DNA from: an uncultured Porphyromonadaceae bacterium
GTDB taxonomy: Bacteria; Bacteroidota; Bacteroidia; Bacteroidales; Muribaculaceae
Length of the DNA stretch: 64,000 nucleotides
Direction: 5' to 3'
NCBI GenBank assembly: GCA_947177635.1
Contig: CAMWVQ010000005.1
Coordinates: 1 to 64,000, forward strand
Numbering within the stretch: position 1 is the stretch's first letter; each line of letters begins with the position of its first letter. Both the position numbers and the translations under genes were made by a program. This document shows positions 8,841 through 17,441 of the stretch, one piece after another. The notes under the pieces were generated by a model that was not told where the DNA came from, did not search any database, and was given only the letters and a program-made list of their open reading frames with translations.

Positions 8841-8895
8841 CGTGTGATGGGAAATTATATGTATAATTTTGAGTAACACAAAAAATCTCAACCGA

Positions 8896-9558
8896 ATGAA
8901 ATCTTACGAACTGAAGGCTACCCCCCGTGTAGACCTGGGCAAGAAAGCCGCCAAGGCTCTCCGTGCAGAAGGCAAAATCCCCGCTGTCCTCAATGGCGGT
9001 GAAATCGTAGAACTCCCCTTCAAGGGCAACCTCAAGGAGGGCGAGAAGCTCGTTGAAATCGAGAACGGCCGTGGCATCATCACCACCGACCTCACCCTGA
9101 CCAACGAGTCTGTGCGCAAGCTCATCTACACTCCCGAGATCTTCGCCATCGACCTCGACATCAACGGCGAGAAGAAAACCGCCGTTCTCCGCGAGGTACA
9201 GTTCCACCCCGTGAAGGACAACATCCTCCACATCGACCTTCTCGAAGTCAAGGCTGACAAGCCCGTTGTCATGTCTGTTCCCGTGAAGCTCGAAGGCCAC
9301 GCCGAAGGTGTGAAGGCCGGTGGTAAGCTGACCCTCTCGATGAAGAAAATCAAAGTTCGCGCTCCCTACACCGAAATCCCCGAACGTCTGGTCATCAACG
9401 TTGACCACCTCGGTCTGGGCAAGACCCTCCAGGTTGGCGAGCTCCACTTTGAAGGTCTCGAAATGGTAACCCCCAAGGAAGCAGTTGTCTGCGCAGTTCA
9501 GCTCACCCGCGCCGCCCGTGGTGCGGCCGCAGCCGAGGCAGCCGCAGCCAAGAAGTAA
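8896..9558 (+). CDS. rplY: 50S ribosomal protein L25/Ctc
   Basis: The track begins at a TTG at 8869; the ATG at 8896 opens MKSYELKATPR, which fits the family, giving about 220 residues. The N-terminal half is the 5S rRNA-binding L25 domain (GKKAAKALRAEGKIPAVLNG). The C-terminal half is the beta-barrel TL5/Ctc extension, ending in an Ala/Lys-rich tail AAAEAAAAKK. It binds 5S rRNA in the large subunit. It is transcribed from a consensus promoter with a folded leader and ends at a strong hairpin, with pth following. Confidence 0.93.
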   Translation: MKSYELKATPRVDLGKKAAKALRAEGKIPAVLNGGEIVELPFKGNLKEGEKLVEIENGRGIITTDLTLTNESVRKLIYTPEIFAIDLDINGEKKTAVLREVQFHPVKDNILHIDLLEVKADKPVVMSVPVKLEGHAEGVKAGGKLTLSMKKIKVRAPYTEIPERLVINVDHLGLGKTLQVGELHFEGLEMVTPKEAVVCAVQLTRAARGAAAAEAAAAKK

Positions 9559-9578
9559 TCTTCCCTGCAGAACCTACC

Positions 9579-9624
9579 GAGAGGATGCCCCTCCCGGCGC
9601 TCCGGCGCCGGCAGGCATCCTCTC
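9579..9624 (+). terminator. Terminator after rplY
   Basis: The outer stem GAGAGGATGCC/GGCATCCTCTC (11 bp) encloses the inner stem CCGGCGC/GCGCCGG and is followed by TGATTTT. It probably ends or attenuates rplY transcription before pth. Confidence 0.65.
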
Positions 9625-9672
9625 TGATTTTAACGTTGAGAGGAGCAAACAACCGATTCAATTCCGCAGACA

Positions 9673-10236
9673 ATGAAATACCTCATAGTAGGCCTGGGCA
9701 ACATCGGGCCGGAATATGTCGGCACTCGCCACAACATCGGATTCCACATCGCCGACCATCTTGCCGAGAGCCTCAACCTCAGCTTCTCGACCGAACGTTA
9801 CGGCGACGTGGCCCGCGGACGACTCAAGAACAAACAGGTGGTGATAATCAAGCCTTCCACCTACATGAACCTCTCGGGAAACGCCGTGCGCTACTGGAAG
9901 GAGAAGGAGAAAATCGAGAACGACCACATCCTCGTGCTGGTTGACGACATCGCCCTACCCTTCGGAGCAATCCGAATCAAGCCGTCAGGAAGCGACGCCG
10001 GCCACAACGGCCTGAAGAACATCGCCCAGATGCTCGGCTCGCAGGCATATCCGCGCCTCCGCTTCGGGGTAGGCAACGACTTCCCGCGCGGATGCCAGAT
10101 AGATTACGTACTCGGCCATTTCACCCTCGACCAGCGGCAGCAGTTGCCCGTCAGGACTGACATCGCCGTGGACGCCATCAAGACCTATGTGCTCGCCGGG
10201 CTGCAGACGGCCATGTGTGACTTCAACAACAAATAA
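9673..10236 (+). CDS. pth: Peptidyl-tRNA hydrolase
   Basis: The 187-residue length is standard for the family. The N-terminus MKYLIVGLGNIGPEYVGTRHN contains the catalytic His (about residue 20) and the substrate Asn beside it. YMNLSGNAV and DDIALPFG, with the catalytic-region Asp, follow, then GHNGLKNI and RLRFGVG. It releases peptides from peptidyl-tRNA that drops off the ribosome. It heads a plus-strand run with the S4 protein, the RluA enzyme and fmt, all separated by short gaps (11-30 nt), which points to one translation-related operon. Confidence 0.95.
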   Translation: MKYLIVGLGNIGPEYVGTRHNIGFHIADHLAESLNLSFSTERYGDVARGRLKNKQVVIIKPSTYMNLSGNAVRYWKEKEKIENDHILVLVDDIALPFGAIRIKPSGSDAGHNGLKNIAQMLGSQAYPRLRFGVGNDFPRGCQIDYVLGHFTLDQRQQLPVRTDIAVDAIKTYVLAGLQTAMCDFNNK

Positions 10237-10247
10237 CCCCGCCGGCA

Positions 10248-10718
10248 ATGAAAAGCGAAGTAAGAATAGACAAATGGCTGTGGGCGATGAGGATATTCAA
10301 GACCCGCACCGTCGCCACCGACTCCTGCAAGAAAGGGAGAGTGGCCATCTCCACCCCCTCGGGAGAGGTCGTGGCCAAGCCATCGCGCATGATCCATGTC
10401 GGCGATGTGATACTCGTCAGGAAGCCGCCTGTCACCTACTCGTTCAAGGTGCTGGCCCTTACCGAGAACCGCCTTGGAGCGAAGCTCGTGCCGGAATACC
10501 TGGAGAATGTCACCCCCAAGGAGCAATACGACCTCCTCGATGTCATCCGCATCTCAGGATTCATAGACCGCCGGAAAGGGCTCGGACGTCCGACCAAACG
10601 CGAAGGACGCGAACTGGCCCGTTTCACCGACGACATCTACACCGGCCCCTCCTCGCAGCCATGGCAGGCCGAGGATGGCTGGGACTTCGATTTCGACGAG
10701 GAGGATTTCAACGACTGA
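10248..10718 (+). CDS. S4-domain RNA-binding protein (HslR/Hsp15-like)
   Basis: The 156-residue protein starts MKSEVRIDKWLWAMRIFKTR, the classic start of the Hsp15 S4 domain. CKKGRVAIST and VGDVILVRKPP follow. Hsp15-type proteins bind stalled 50S subunits that carry peptidyl-tRNA, which fits the neighbour pth 11 nt upstream. The last 40 residues are acidic (DFDEEDFND) and outside the S4 fold. Function is assigned by family and context. Confidence 0.85.
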   Translation: MKSEVRIDKWLWAMRIFKTRTVATDSCKKGRVAISTPSGEVVAKPSRMIHVGDVILVRKPPVTYSFKVLALTENRLGAKLVPEYLENVTPKEQYDLLDVIRISGFIDRRKGLGRPTKREGRELARFTDDIYTGPSSQPWQAEDGWDFDFDEEDFND

Positions 10719-10747
10719 TCTGACACGCAACCTCAAGGCTCACAAAG

Positions 10748-11425
10748 ATGGAAGTAATCTACGAAGACAATCACCTCATCGTGGTCAACAAGGCCCCCGG
10801 GGAAATAGTGCAGGGAGACAAGACCGGCGACGAGCCTCTTGTCGAGACCCTCAAACGATGGATAAAGGAGAAATACGCCAAACCGGGCAATGTGTTTTGC
10901 GGGGTTGTCCACCGCCTTGACCGTCCGGTGGGCGGACTGGTGGTTTTCGCCAAGACCTCCAAAGCCCTCTCGCGTCTAAACGAGATGTTCCGCGACGGGC
11001 AAGTGCACAAGACCTACTGGGCACTCTCCCGCAATCTCCCCCCTCAGCCTGAAGGGGAACTCAAGGGCTACATCAAGACCATCGAGAAGACCAACAAGTC
11101 GCTCTACTCCCTTACCCCGAAGGATGGCTACAAGGAGGCACGGCTGCGCTACCGCCTGCTCGGCTCGATGGAACGTTACCACCTCATCGAAGTCGAGCTG
11201 CTCACCGGCCGCAAGCACCAGATACGGGTGCAGCTCGCATCGATAGGATGCACAATCAAGGGTGACCTGAAATATGGCGACAAGCGCTCGAACCCCGACG
11301 GCTCCATATCCCTTATGGCCCGCCACATTTCCTTCACCCATCCTGTAAACAAGGAGAAAATATCACTCACAGCCCCCCTTCCCGACGACCCTCTGTGGCA
11401 AGCCGCCGGGGAGGTGGCTAAGTAG
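10748..11425 (+). CDS. RluA-family RNA pseudouridine synthase
   Basis: The 225-residue protein carries the catalytic motif HRLDRPVGG (Asp at about residue 58), followed by KTSKALSRLNEMF and the RluA-type LLTGRKHQIRVQLA. There is no N-terminal S4 domain, which sets it apart from RluC/RluD. It isomerises uridine in rRNA or tRNA; the exact position cannot be read from the sequence. It lies 29 nt after the S4 gene and 19 nt before fmt, within the translation operon. Confidence 0.88.
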   Translation: MEVIYEDNHLIVVNKAPGEIVQGDKTGDEPLVETLKRWIKEKYAKPGNVFCGVVHRLDRPVGGLVVFAKTSKALSRLNEMFRDGQVHKTYWALSRNLPPQPEGELKGYIKTIEKTNKSLYSLTPKDGYKEARLRYRLLGSMERYHLIEVELLTGRKHQIRVQLASIGCTIKGDLKYGDKRSNPDGSISLMARHISFTHPVNKEKISLTAPLPDDPLWQAAGEVAK

Positions 11426-11444
11426 AATCCCACCTGCCGTTCAT

Positions 11445-12425
11445 ATGAAGAAAGAAGACCTCAGAATAGTATTCCTCGGAACCCCCGAATTTGCAGTAGA
11501 GAGCCTTGACCTCCTGGTCAGGGAGGGGTTCAACATCGTCGGAGTGGTCACTATGCCCGACAAACCCGCCGGCCGCGGCCACCGTATGTTCGAGTCTCCC
11601 GTCAAACTCTACGCCAAAGAGCACGGCCTGAAACTGATGCAGCCCGTGAAACTCAAAGACCCGGAATTCGTGAGCGAACTGCAGAGCCTTGACGCCGACC
11701 TGTTCATCGTCATCGCGTTCAGGATGCTCCCAGAAGTGGTCTGGCAGATGCCCCGCCTGGGAACTTTCAACCTCCACGCCGCGTTACTGCCCCGATACCG
11801 TGGTGCGGCTCCCATCAACTGGGCGGTCATCAACGGCGACACGGAGACCGGCGTCACCACCTTCTTCCTCAAGCATGAAATCGACACCGGCGACATCATA
11901 TCGCAGGAGCGGGTGGAGATACTCCCGACAGACAATGTCGGGGATGTCCATGACAAGCTGATGCACCTTGGGGCCACGCTGACCCTCGACACTGTCAACC
12001 ACATCCTGAAAGGAGACCTCGTCACCATCCCGCAGGACAAACTGCTCACGGAGGGGGCCGAGACTTCGCTGGCTCCCAAGATTTTCAAGGAGACATGCCA
12101 CATAGACTGGACACTCCCCGCAGTGAGAGTGCACAATCTTGTCAGGGGACTTTCTCCCTATCCCTGCGCGTGGACCGAACTGTATGACGCCACCGACAAC
12201 GAGGGCGGAGCCATCTACAACCTGAAGGTTCTTGAAACGCGAGTGACAGACGGTGATGGCTCAGCCACCCCCGGATGCGTCATCAGCCGCGACGGTGGCC
12301 TGATTGTGGCCTGCGGCGAAGGAGCCATCGAGATACTGCGCCTCCAGCCTGCCGGGAAGAAAGCGATGACCGCGGCTGAGTTTCTGCGCGGAGCGCGAAT
12401 GCCCAAATCAACTGTCGCCCGCTGA
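11445..12425 (+). CDS. fmt: Methionyl-tRNA formyltransferase
   Basis: The 326-residue protein has an N-terminal formyltransferase domain with IVFLGTPEFAV and the catalytic set Asn109, His111 (NLHAALLPRYRG) and Asp147 (HEIDTGD). The C-terminal tRNA-binding barrel runs from about residue 210. It formylates Met-tRNAfMet for translation start. It is the last gene of the plus-strand translation run. Its final 18 nt overlap the end of the convergent NADH dehydrogenase gene, with no room for a separate terminator. Confidence 0.95.
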   Translation: MKKEDLRIVFLGTPEFAVESLDLLVREGFNIVGVVTMPDKPAGRGHRMFESPVKLYAKEHGLKLMQPVKLKDPEFVSELQSLDADLFIVIAFRMLPEVVWQMPRLGTFNLHAALLPRYRGAAPINWAVINGDTETGVTTFFLKHEIDTGDIISQERVEILPTDNVGDVHDKLMHLGATLTLDTVNHILKGDLVTIPQDKLLTEGAETSLAPKIFKETCHIDWTLPAVRVHNLVRGLSPYPCAWTELYDATDNEGGAIYNLKVLETRVTDGDGSATPGCVISRDGGLIVACGEGAIEILRLQPAGKKAMTAAEFLRGARMPKSTVAR

Positions 12426-13799
12426 CTCCTCCCCCTCGCTGAAAGCCCCGAGGTCGTTGTTGTCGGGCTGGCGTGACGGCTGAATCAACAGACGTAATGA
12501 GGTGGAGTAGTTGAAATAAGCCCATATCCAGTTGACCAGCACCGTGATTTTGTTTCGCATACCCAGTATGGAGATGAGATGGATGAACATCCAGACCATC
12601 CAGGCCGGGAAACCGTGGAACCGGAAATGTTTCAGGTCAACAACCGCCCTGTTACGTCCCACCGTAGCCATCGAGCCCTTGTCATTGTAGCTGAAAGCCC
12701 TCACCCGTGAAGCCTTTCCTGCGGTCAAGGCATTCAGGTTGGCGGCGAGCCGCTTCCCCTGCTGCAACGCGACCTGCGCCAGCTGGGGATGCCCAGTGGG
12801 GAAAGCCGGGTCGCCCGACACAATGGCGATGTCGCCCAACGCGTAGACATCCTCAAGCCCCTCGACACGGCAATAAGCGTCAGTCTTTAGCCTTCCGCCG
12901 TGTCCGACAAAGGGGGGAACCGCAACAGTCGGTTTCCCCTCCCCGGCATCGGACATCCACCTGAATGGAGTAGCCGTCACCCCCGCCGTCCATATCACCA
13001 TCGACGCGGGAAGCACGGAGCCGTCGGCAAGCACTACCCGGTTCCGGTCAGGCAGATACTCCTTCATATTGGCTCCGAGCCTGATGTTCACCATCAGCGA
13101 CTCCAGTGATTTCCTGGCCGCCGCCGAGGCATCCTCCGACATAGTGCGCAACAGCCGGTCTGACCCCTCCACGATGGTTATCGACATCTCATCCTGGGAT
13201 ATGAGTGGATATTCTCGCGGAAGCACATACCGTTTCATCTCCCCTATCGCCCCGGCTATCTCGACCCCGGTAGGGCCACCCCCAATCACCACGAAGTCAA
13301 GCAGACGGCGGCGTTCGTCTGAGGTGGGCGCGATGGACGCCCGTTCCAGCAGGGCGAGTATGTCGTTCCTGCATCTCAGGGCCTCAGAAGTCGACTTCAT
13401 TGTGTAGACACTGTCAGCCAACTCCGGCATGTTGAAGAAGTTGTTGGTGGTGCCGGCCGCCACCACAAGGATGTCATATGGAATCACCTCCAGAGGTGTA
13501 ACCACGCGACGCCCGGCAGTGTCAATCTCCTCCACCGCCCCCATGCTGAAACGAACACGGCCACCGTGGCGTTTGCGCAGCTCCCGCCGTAACGGGAAAC
13601 AGATGCTCGCCGGATCAAGTCCCGAAGAGGCCACCTGATAGAAAAGTGGCGGGAAACTATGGTAATTGTTGCGGTCGACCAACGTTACATCGAACGCCGA
13701 CAAATCAAGGCGCTTCACGAAATTAAGACCGGCGAAACCTCCGCCGATCACCACAACCCTCTTTCTGCGGGTTCCGAATTCATTGTCAGGCAGGCTCAT
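12408..13799 (-). CDS. Type II NADH dehydrogenase (NDH-2-like, FAD-dependent)
   Basis: The 463-residue protein has an N-terminal FAD-binding motif VVVIGGGFAGLNF and a second dinucleotide motif VVIGGGPTGVEIAGAIGEM. It also has DVYALGDIA near the flavin and a C-terminal hydrophobic part (FPAWMVWMFIHLISILGMRNK) of the kind that anchors NDH-2 to the membrane. The family passes electrons from NADH to quinone without pumping protons. The motif YHSFPPLFYQVASSGLDP is typical of Bacteroidetes members. It is transcribed alone and overlaps the tail of fmt by 18 nt. Confidence 0.9.
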   Translation of the reverse strand: MSLPDNEFGTRRKRVVVIGGGFAGLNFVKRLDLSAFDVTLVDRNNYHSFPPLFYQVASSGLDPASICFPLRRELRKRHGGRVRFSMGAVEEIDTAGRRVVTPLEVIPYDILVVAAGTTNNFFNMPELADSVYTMKSTSEALRCRNDILALLERASIAPTSDERRRLLDFVVIGGGPTGVEIAGAIGEMKRYVLPREYPLISQDEMSITIVEGSDRLLRTMSEDASAAARKSLESLMVNIRLGANMKEYLPDRNRVVLADGSVLPASMVIWTAGVTATPFRWMSDAGEGKPTVAVPPFVGHGGRLKTDAYCRVEGLEDVYALGDIAIVSGDPAFPTGHPQLAQVALQQGKRLAANLNALTAGKASRVRAFSYNDKGSMATVGRNRAVVDLKHFRFHGFPAWMVWMFIHLISILGMRNKITVLVNWIWAYFNYSTSLRLLIQPSRQPDNNDLGAFSEGEESAGDS

Positions 13800-13897
13800 A
13801 ATGGTTCTGTATGTATAAGGAATATCATCCCTTGGTTCGATAAATAGTTTTAGAATCTAACATTCGGCACCCCGGATGTGTTTTCAGAAAAAATTAG

Positions 13898-13905
13898 TAA
13901 CTTTG
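13898..13905 (+). promoter_or_regulatory. -7 box directly before the YIP1-like gene
   Basis: TAACTTTG ends 8 nt before the ATG at 13914, so the mRNA would have little or no leader. The -33 region lacks TTTG. Confidence 0.55.
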
Positions 13906-13913
13906 CAACACAT

Positions 13914-14486
13914 ATGCTTAAATTCCTGGGCAACATAATACAGCTTGTCTTCTCCCCACAGAAAGGATGGGAAGACCTTGACGAAGATGACTACCGCAGC
14001 GACGGACGCCGTGGCAGGATTGACATACGCAGACTCTACACCCGTTGTTTCCTCCCGCTAATCGCGATATGCTCCGCCACATCTTTCACCCGCATGCTGT
14101 TTGACGGGGGGCCCGATTTCCTTGGCGCGCTCCAGATGGCCATCATAGAGTTCTTCTCCCTTTTCCTCTCCTACCACCTGGCCGTGTATGTCTTCTCCTG
14201 GGGGATGCCCAAGATAATGGAGGGGAATCACGACCACAGGCGCGACGCGATAATGGTGCTTTACTGCATCTCGGTCATCTCGCTGATATTCCTCCTGGGA
14301 AACATCATAAAAGTGAAGCTCGCCCTGATACAGTTCCTCCCCTTCTATGTCATATTCATAATCTGGAAAGGGGCAGACTTCATCGGTGTGCCGCAGAGAA
14401 ACATCGGCCAGTTCATGCTGATGGCCTCGGCCTCTGTCCTGGGGGCAGTCTACGGCCTCAGCTTCCTTTTCGACAAACTGATGTAA
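13914..14486 (+). CDS. YIP1-like multi-pass membrane protein
   Basis: The track start at 13878 lies upstream of the -7 box and cannot be transcribed from it. The ATG at 13914 gives 190 residues opening MLKFLGNIIQLVFSPQKGWEDL. The pattern of an N-terminal 'FSPQKGWE' amphipathic start followed by about five membrane helices is typical of bacterial YIP1-domain proteins. No enzymatic residue is visible and the function is unknown. It is followed after 31 nt by smpB and may share its transcript. Confidence 0.65.
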   Translation: MLKFLGNIIQLVFSPQKGWEDLDEDDYRSDGRRGRIDIRRLYTRCFLPLIAICSATSFTRMLFDGGPDFLGALQMAIIEFFSLFLSYHLAVYVFSWGMPKIMEGNHDHRRDAIMVLYCISVISLIFLLGNIIKVKLALIQFLPFYVIFIIWKGADFIGVPQRNIGQFMLMASASVLGAVYGLSFLFDKLM

Positions 14487-14517
14487 GACATCACTCCAAC
14501 CCTGATTACCATCTCCT

Positions 14518-14970
14518 ATGAAATTCAAGGAAGTCAACATAAAAAACCGCCGCGCGACATTCGATTACGCCATCGGCGACACCTTCACCGCCGGAATCGT
14601 GCTGACCGGAACGGAAATAAAGTCGATACGCCTGGGGAAAGCCTCCCTGGTCGACACCTTCTGTTACGTCAACAACGGTGAGGTCTGGGTGAAGAACATG
14701 TACATAGCCGAGTATTTCTACGGCACATACAACAACCACACCGAACGCCGCGACCGCAAACTGCTGCTCAACAAAAAGGAAATCCGACAGATTGAAAAGA
14801 ACGGCAAAGAGAGCGGCTTCACCATCGTGCCACTGCGCCTCTACATAAATGACCGGGGCTACGCGAAACTCGTCATAGGCATAGGCCGAGGTAAAAAAGA
14901 GTATGACAAGCGCCAGTCTATAAAGGAACGCGAAGACAACCGTTCAATGGCCCGTTTCTTCCAGAAATAA
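14518..14970 (+). CDS. smpB: SsrA-binding protein SmpB
   Basis: The 150-residue length is standard. The motifs [10 protein letters not shown]-like (here [15 protein letters not shown]), [26 protein letters not shown] and a basic C-terminal tail [17 protein letters not shown] are all present. SmpB binds tmRNA and brings it to stalled ribosomes. No tmRNA gene was recognised in this window. The stop codon overlaps the ATG of the next gene (TAATG), indicating translational coupling. Confidence 0.96.
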   Translation: MKFKEVNIKNRRATFDYAIGDTFTAGIVLTGTEIKSIRLGKASLVDTFCYVNNGEVWVKNMYIAEYFYGTYNNHTERRDRKLLLNKKEIRQIEKNGKESGFTIVPLRLYINDRGYAKLVIGIGRGKKEYDKRQSIKEREDNRSMARFFQK

Positions 14971-16235
14971 TGGAATTCAACCAGGAATATCTTGATTTCG
15001 TGAGGGAAAACGCCGGGGCTGACCCGGCGACACTCAGGTTGCGGCTCCACAAGGATTCCCGTCCCTGGATTCCGATGGCGATAAACAACATAGCGGCTCT
15101 GAAAAAGAGCCGTAAGTTCAGACTCGCCGAGGATGCCGACCTCACCCCGAGAGTGATTCCTCTTGAAGTCTCGGCCCAGCAGGCCACATCGGCCCGCGTC
15201 GCCCTGCTCCACGCCAACCTCGCCGGCAACGCCACCACTGTGCTTGATATGACTTTCGGGCTTGGGATGGACGCCCGCCTCCTCGCGATGGATTCCGGCA
15301 GGAGAATCATCGGCTTCGACCTCAGGGAGGAGCTGGCGGCGGCGGCCAAAGTCAACTTCGCAGACTTCCCGAATGTCGAAGTGCGCCTTGGCGACTCAGT
15401 CGCTTTCCTTGAAAATTACCGGGGAGAACCGTTCGACCTCATATTCATCGACCCGGCCCGCAGAGGCAAAGAGGGTGAACGCCTTTACAACCTACACGAC
15501 TGCCAGCCCGACCTGATAGAGATATTGCCATTGATACGGCGCAACTCACGCAGGCTGATGGCCAAGCTTTCGCCAATGCTCGATGTCTCGCAGACCCTCC
15601 GCGACCTTCCTGGAATCACCTCCCTGCATATCGTGGAGGAAGGGAACGAATGCAAGGAATTGCTCGCAATCGTGGATTTCGAGAAAGAGGCTGCTGTGCC
15701 TGAAATCGTAATCGACAGATTCGCCAGAGGGGAGTTCCGCCGGTTCTCATTCACCATACCGGAGGAGCGCGACATCCTTTCATACCCATGGCCCGGAAAC
15801 TCAGGGCGGCTGCTCGACCGTATGCCCCGCCCCGGGGAATACCTGCTTGAGCCCTCGGCCGCCACAATGAAAGCCGCCCCTTTCAACCTGCTTTCACAGC
15901 GCTTCGCCACACCGATGCTGCATCCGAACACCCATCTTTATGTATCCCCGGCCAATGGCGACGGTGCCATTCCGGCCAATGCGGAGGATTTCCCGGGCAA
16001 CACCTATCTCATCGAACAGGCCCTCCCCCTAACATCCTCCAACCTCAAGATGATAGCCCGCAATGTCGGCAAGGCAGAAATAGCAGTGCGCAACCTCAAG
16101 GGATTCACATCCGATGGGTTGCGCAAACGTCTGAAGACAAAACCGGGCGGTGACTTAAAGCTTTACGCCGTCACCATAGCCGCCGGAGGCGGTGACACCC
16201 AAGCCCTGCTCCTGGTAAGACCAACGGGCAAGTGA
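14970..16235 (+). CDS. THUMP-like domain class I SAM-dependent methyltransferase
   Basis: The 421-residue protein has an N-terminal helical part, then a Rossmann-type methyltransferase core with VLDMTFGLGMDARLLA (SAM motif I), GFDLREE, and DLIFIDPARR (motif IV, DPAR). A C-terminal THUMP-like domain (about 330-421) ends GGDLKLYAVTI. Bacteroidetes carry this architecture widely; the substrate is probably RNA but is not known to me. It is coupled to smpB by a TAATG overlap, which suggests a ribosome- or RNA-related job. Its last 81 nt overlap the end of the convergent TolC-like gene. Confidence 0.82.
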   Translation: MEFNQEYLDFVRENAGADPATLRLRLHKDSRPWIPMAINNIAALKKSRKFRLAEDADLTPRVIPLEVSAQQATSARVALLHANLAGNATTVLDMTFGLGMDARLLAMDSGRRIIGFDLREELAAAAKVNFADFPNVEVRLGDSVAFLENYRGEPFDLIFIDPARRGKEGERLYNLHDCQPDLIEILPLIRRNSRRLMAKLSPMLDVSQTLRDLPGITSLHIVEEGNECKELLAIVDFEKEAAVPEIVIDRFARGEFRRFSFTIPEERDILSYPWPGNSGRLLDRMPRPGEYLLEPSAATMKAAPFNLLSQRFATPMLHPNTHLYVSPANGDGAIPANAEDFPGNTYLIEQALPLTSSNLKMIARNVGKAEIAVRNLKGFTSDGLRKRLKTKPGGDLKLYAVTIAAGGGDTQALLLVRPTGK

Positions 16236-17441
16236 CGCCAGCGTGAGAGCATATTCGAGCCTGGCGGCGTTATATTCGCGGGCGGCGTCAACAAAGTAGC
16301 TTGTCTCCTGCAGGTATTCAAGCAGGGTTATTTCCCCACCCTCAAGCGCCATCTTGAGCAGACGGACATTGTTGGTGTTCTCAACCGCCGGGCCAAGCAT
16401 GGCAAGCTGACGTTCGAGCATATGCGCGCGACGGCAATCGGCATTCGCAGAGGCCACCATCTCCCGGAGCTTCATCTCATTGCCCAGCATCTCCGCCATA
16501 CCCTCAGCAGTTACCGCGTCAAGCGAAGAACCCCGCGAGAACACCGGCAAAGTCAGCCCTGCCGACAGACCGTTGAAATGCGTGCCCTCCTCATAGGCGT
16601 GGACATACCCCAATGTCAGCTTAGGGAACCGTTCCTTCGATGCGAGATTAATCTTTTCCAAGGCTACCTTCTCCCGGGCTTCCATCACACGGTACTGCGG
16701 AGAATTGCGCACCACAGGCTCCATTATCCCCTCATCCAGACTACACCCGTGGCCCGCCACAGGCAGCTGGTACATCGGATAGTCTGTCAGTGAGTCAAGC
16801 CAATCCTGCTTGATTTCGCCACCCGAGAGGGCTACAATCTCAGCCGTAAGGGCCGCGACATTTCCCTGCGCCTCATCATCTGCCGCCGAAGCCCGAGCAT
16901 GCTCGATTTTTATTTTGTTGAGGTCGAGGATGGAGACCTCACCCTTCTCCCAGGCGCGGGTGTAGGCTGCAGTCAGGGAGTCGAGATTCTCGTGGATTTC
17001 CTGGAGCATCATCAGCTCGCGGCGCGCACCGACAAGGGAGATAAGTTTCTGCTCAGCCTCATACATGGCCTCCGCCCCGACCGCCATACGCTGCGCGATG
17101 TCAAGGGAGTCGATAGCCCTGACCACACGCCGTGTGGCTCCCATCCTGCGGAAATCAGGCAGCTCCTGGCTGACGCCGGCGGACCACCGGCCTTGTTCAC
17201 CGGCCGACGATGGCCAGAGATATTCAAATTCCACTTCAGGGTCAGAAGGCACCACTTCCGCCTTCAGGCTTGATTTCTCGGCGATGAGCGACGCGCTCTC
17301 GGCTTGTCCGGCACTGATACTTGACGCAAGGCGCGAAGCGATATGCGCGAAGTCAGGTTCGGCGCCATACACCGCTCCCGTGGCGGCGATGGCCATTACT
17401 CCGGCGAAAATCAGTTTTATGCGGTCAGTCAATGAGTTCAT
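16155..17441 (-). CDS. TolC/CzcC-like outer membrane efflux channel
   Basis: With the ATG at 17441 (the track uses 17471) the protein has a signal peptide MNSLTDRIKLIFAGVMAIAATGAVYG and about 428 residues. It is rich in long helices with heptad character, for example EAMYEAEQKLISLVGARRELM, and two related halves can be seen, as in TolC-type channels. It would form the outer-membrane duct for the RND pump encoded just upstream; its start overlaps the pump's stop by 17 nt. It closes the operon adaptor-pump-channel. The C-terminal 27 codons are antisense to the methyltransferase gene. Confidence 0.85.
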   Translation of the reverse strand: MNSLTDRIKLIFAGVMAIAATGAVYGAEPDFAHIASRLASSISAGQAESASLIAEKSSLKAEVVPSDPEVEFEYLWPSSAGEQGRWSAGVSQELPDFRRMGATRRVVRAIDSLDIAQRMAVGAEAMYEAEQKLISLVGARRELMMLQEIHENLDSLTAAYTRAWEKGEVSILDLNKIKIEHARASAADDEAQGNVAALTAEIVALSGGEIKQDWLDSLTDYPMYQLPVAGHGCSLDEGIMEPVVRNSPQYRVMEAREKVALEKINLASKERFPKLTLGYVHAYEEGTHFNGLSAGLTLPVFSRGSSLDAVTAEGMAEMLGNEMKLREMVASANADCRRAHMLERQLAMLGPAVENTNNVRLLKMALEGGEITLLEYLQETSYFVDAAREYNAARLEYALTLASLARWSYQEQGLGVTASGGYGDGVKL

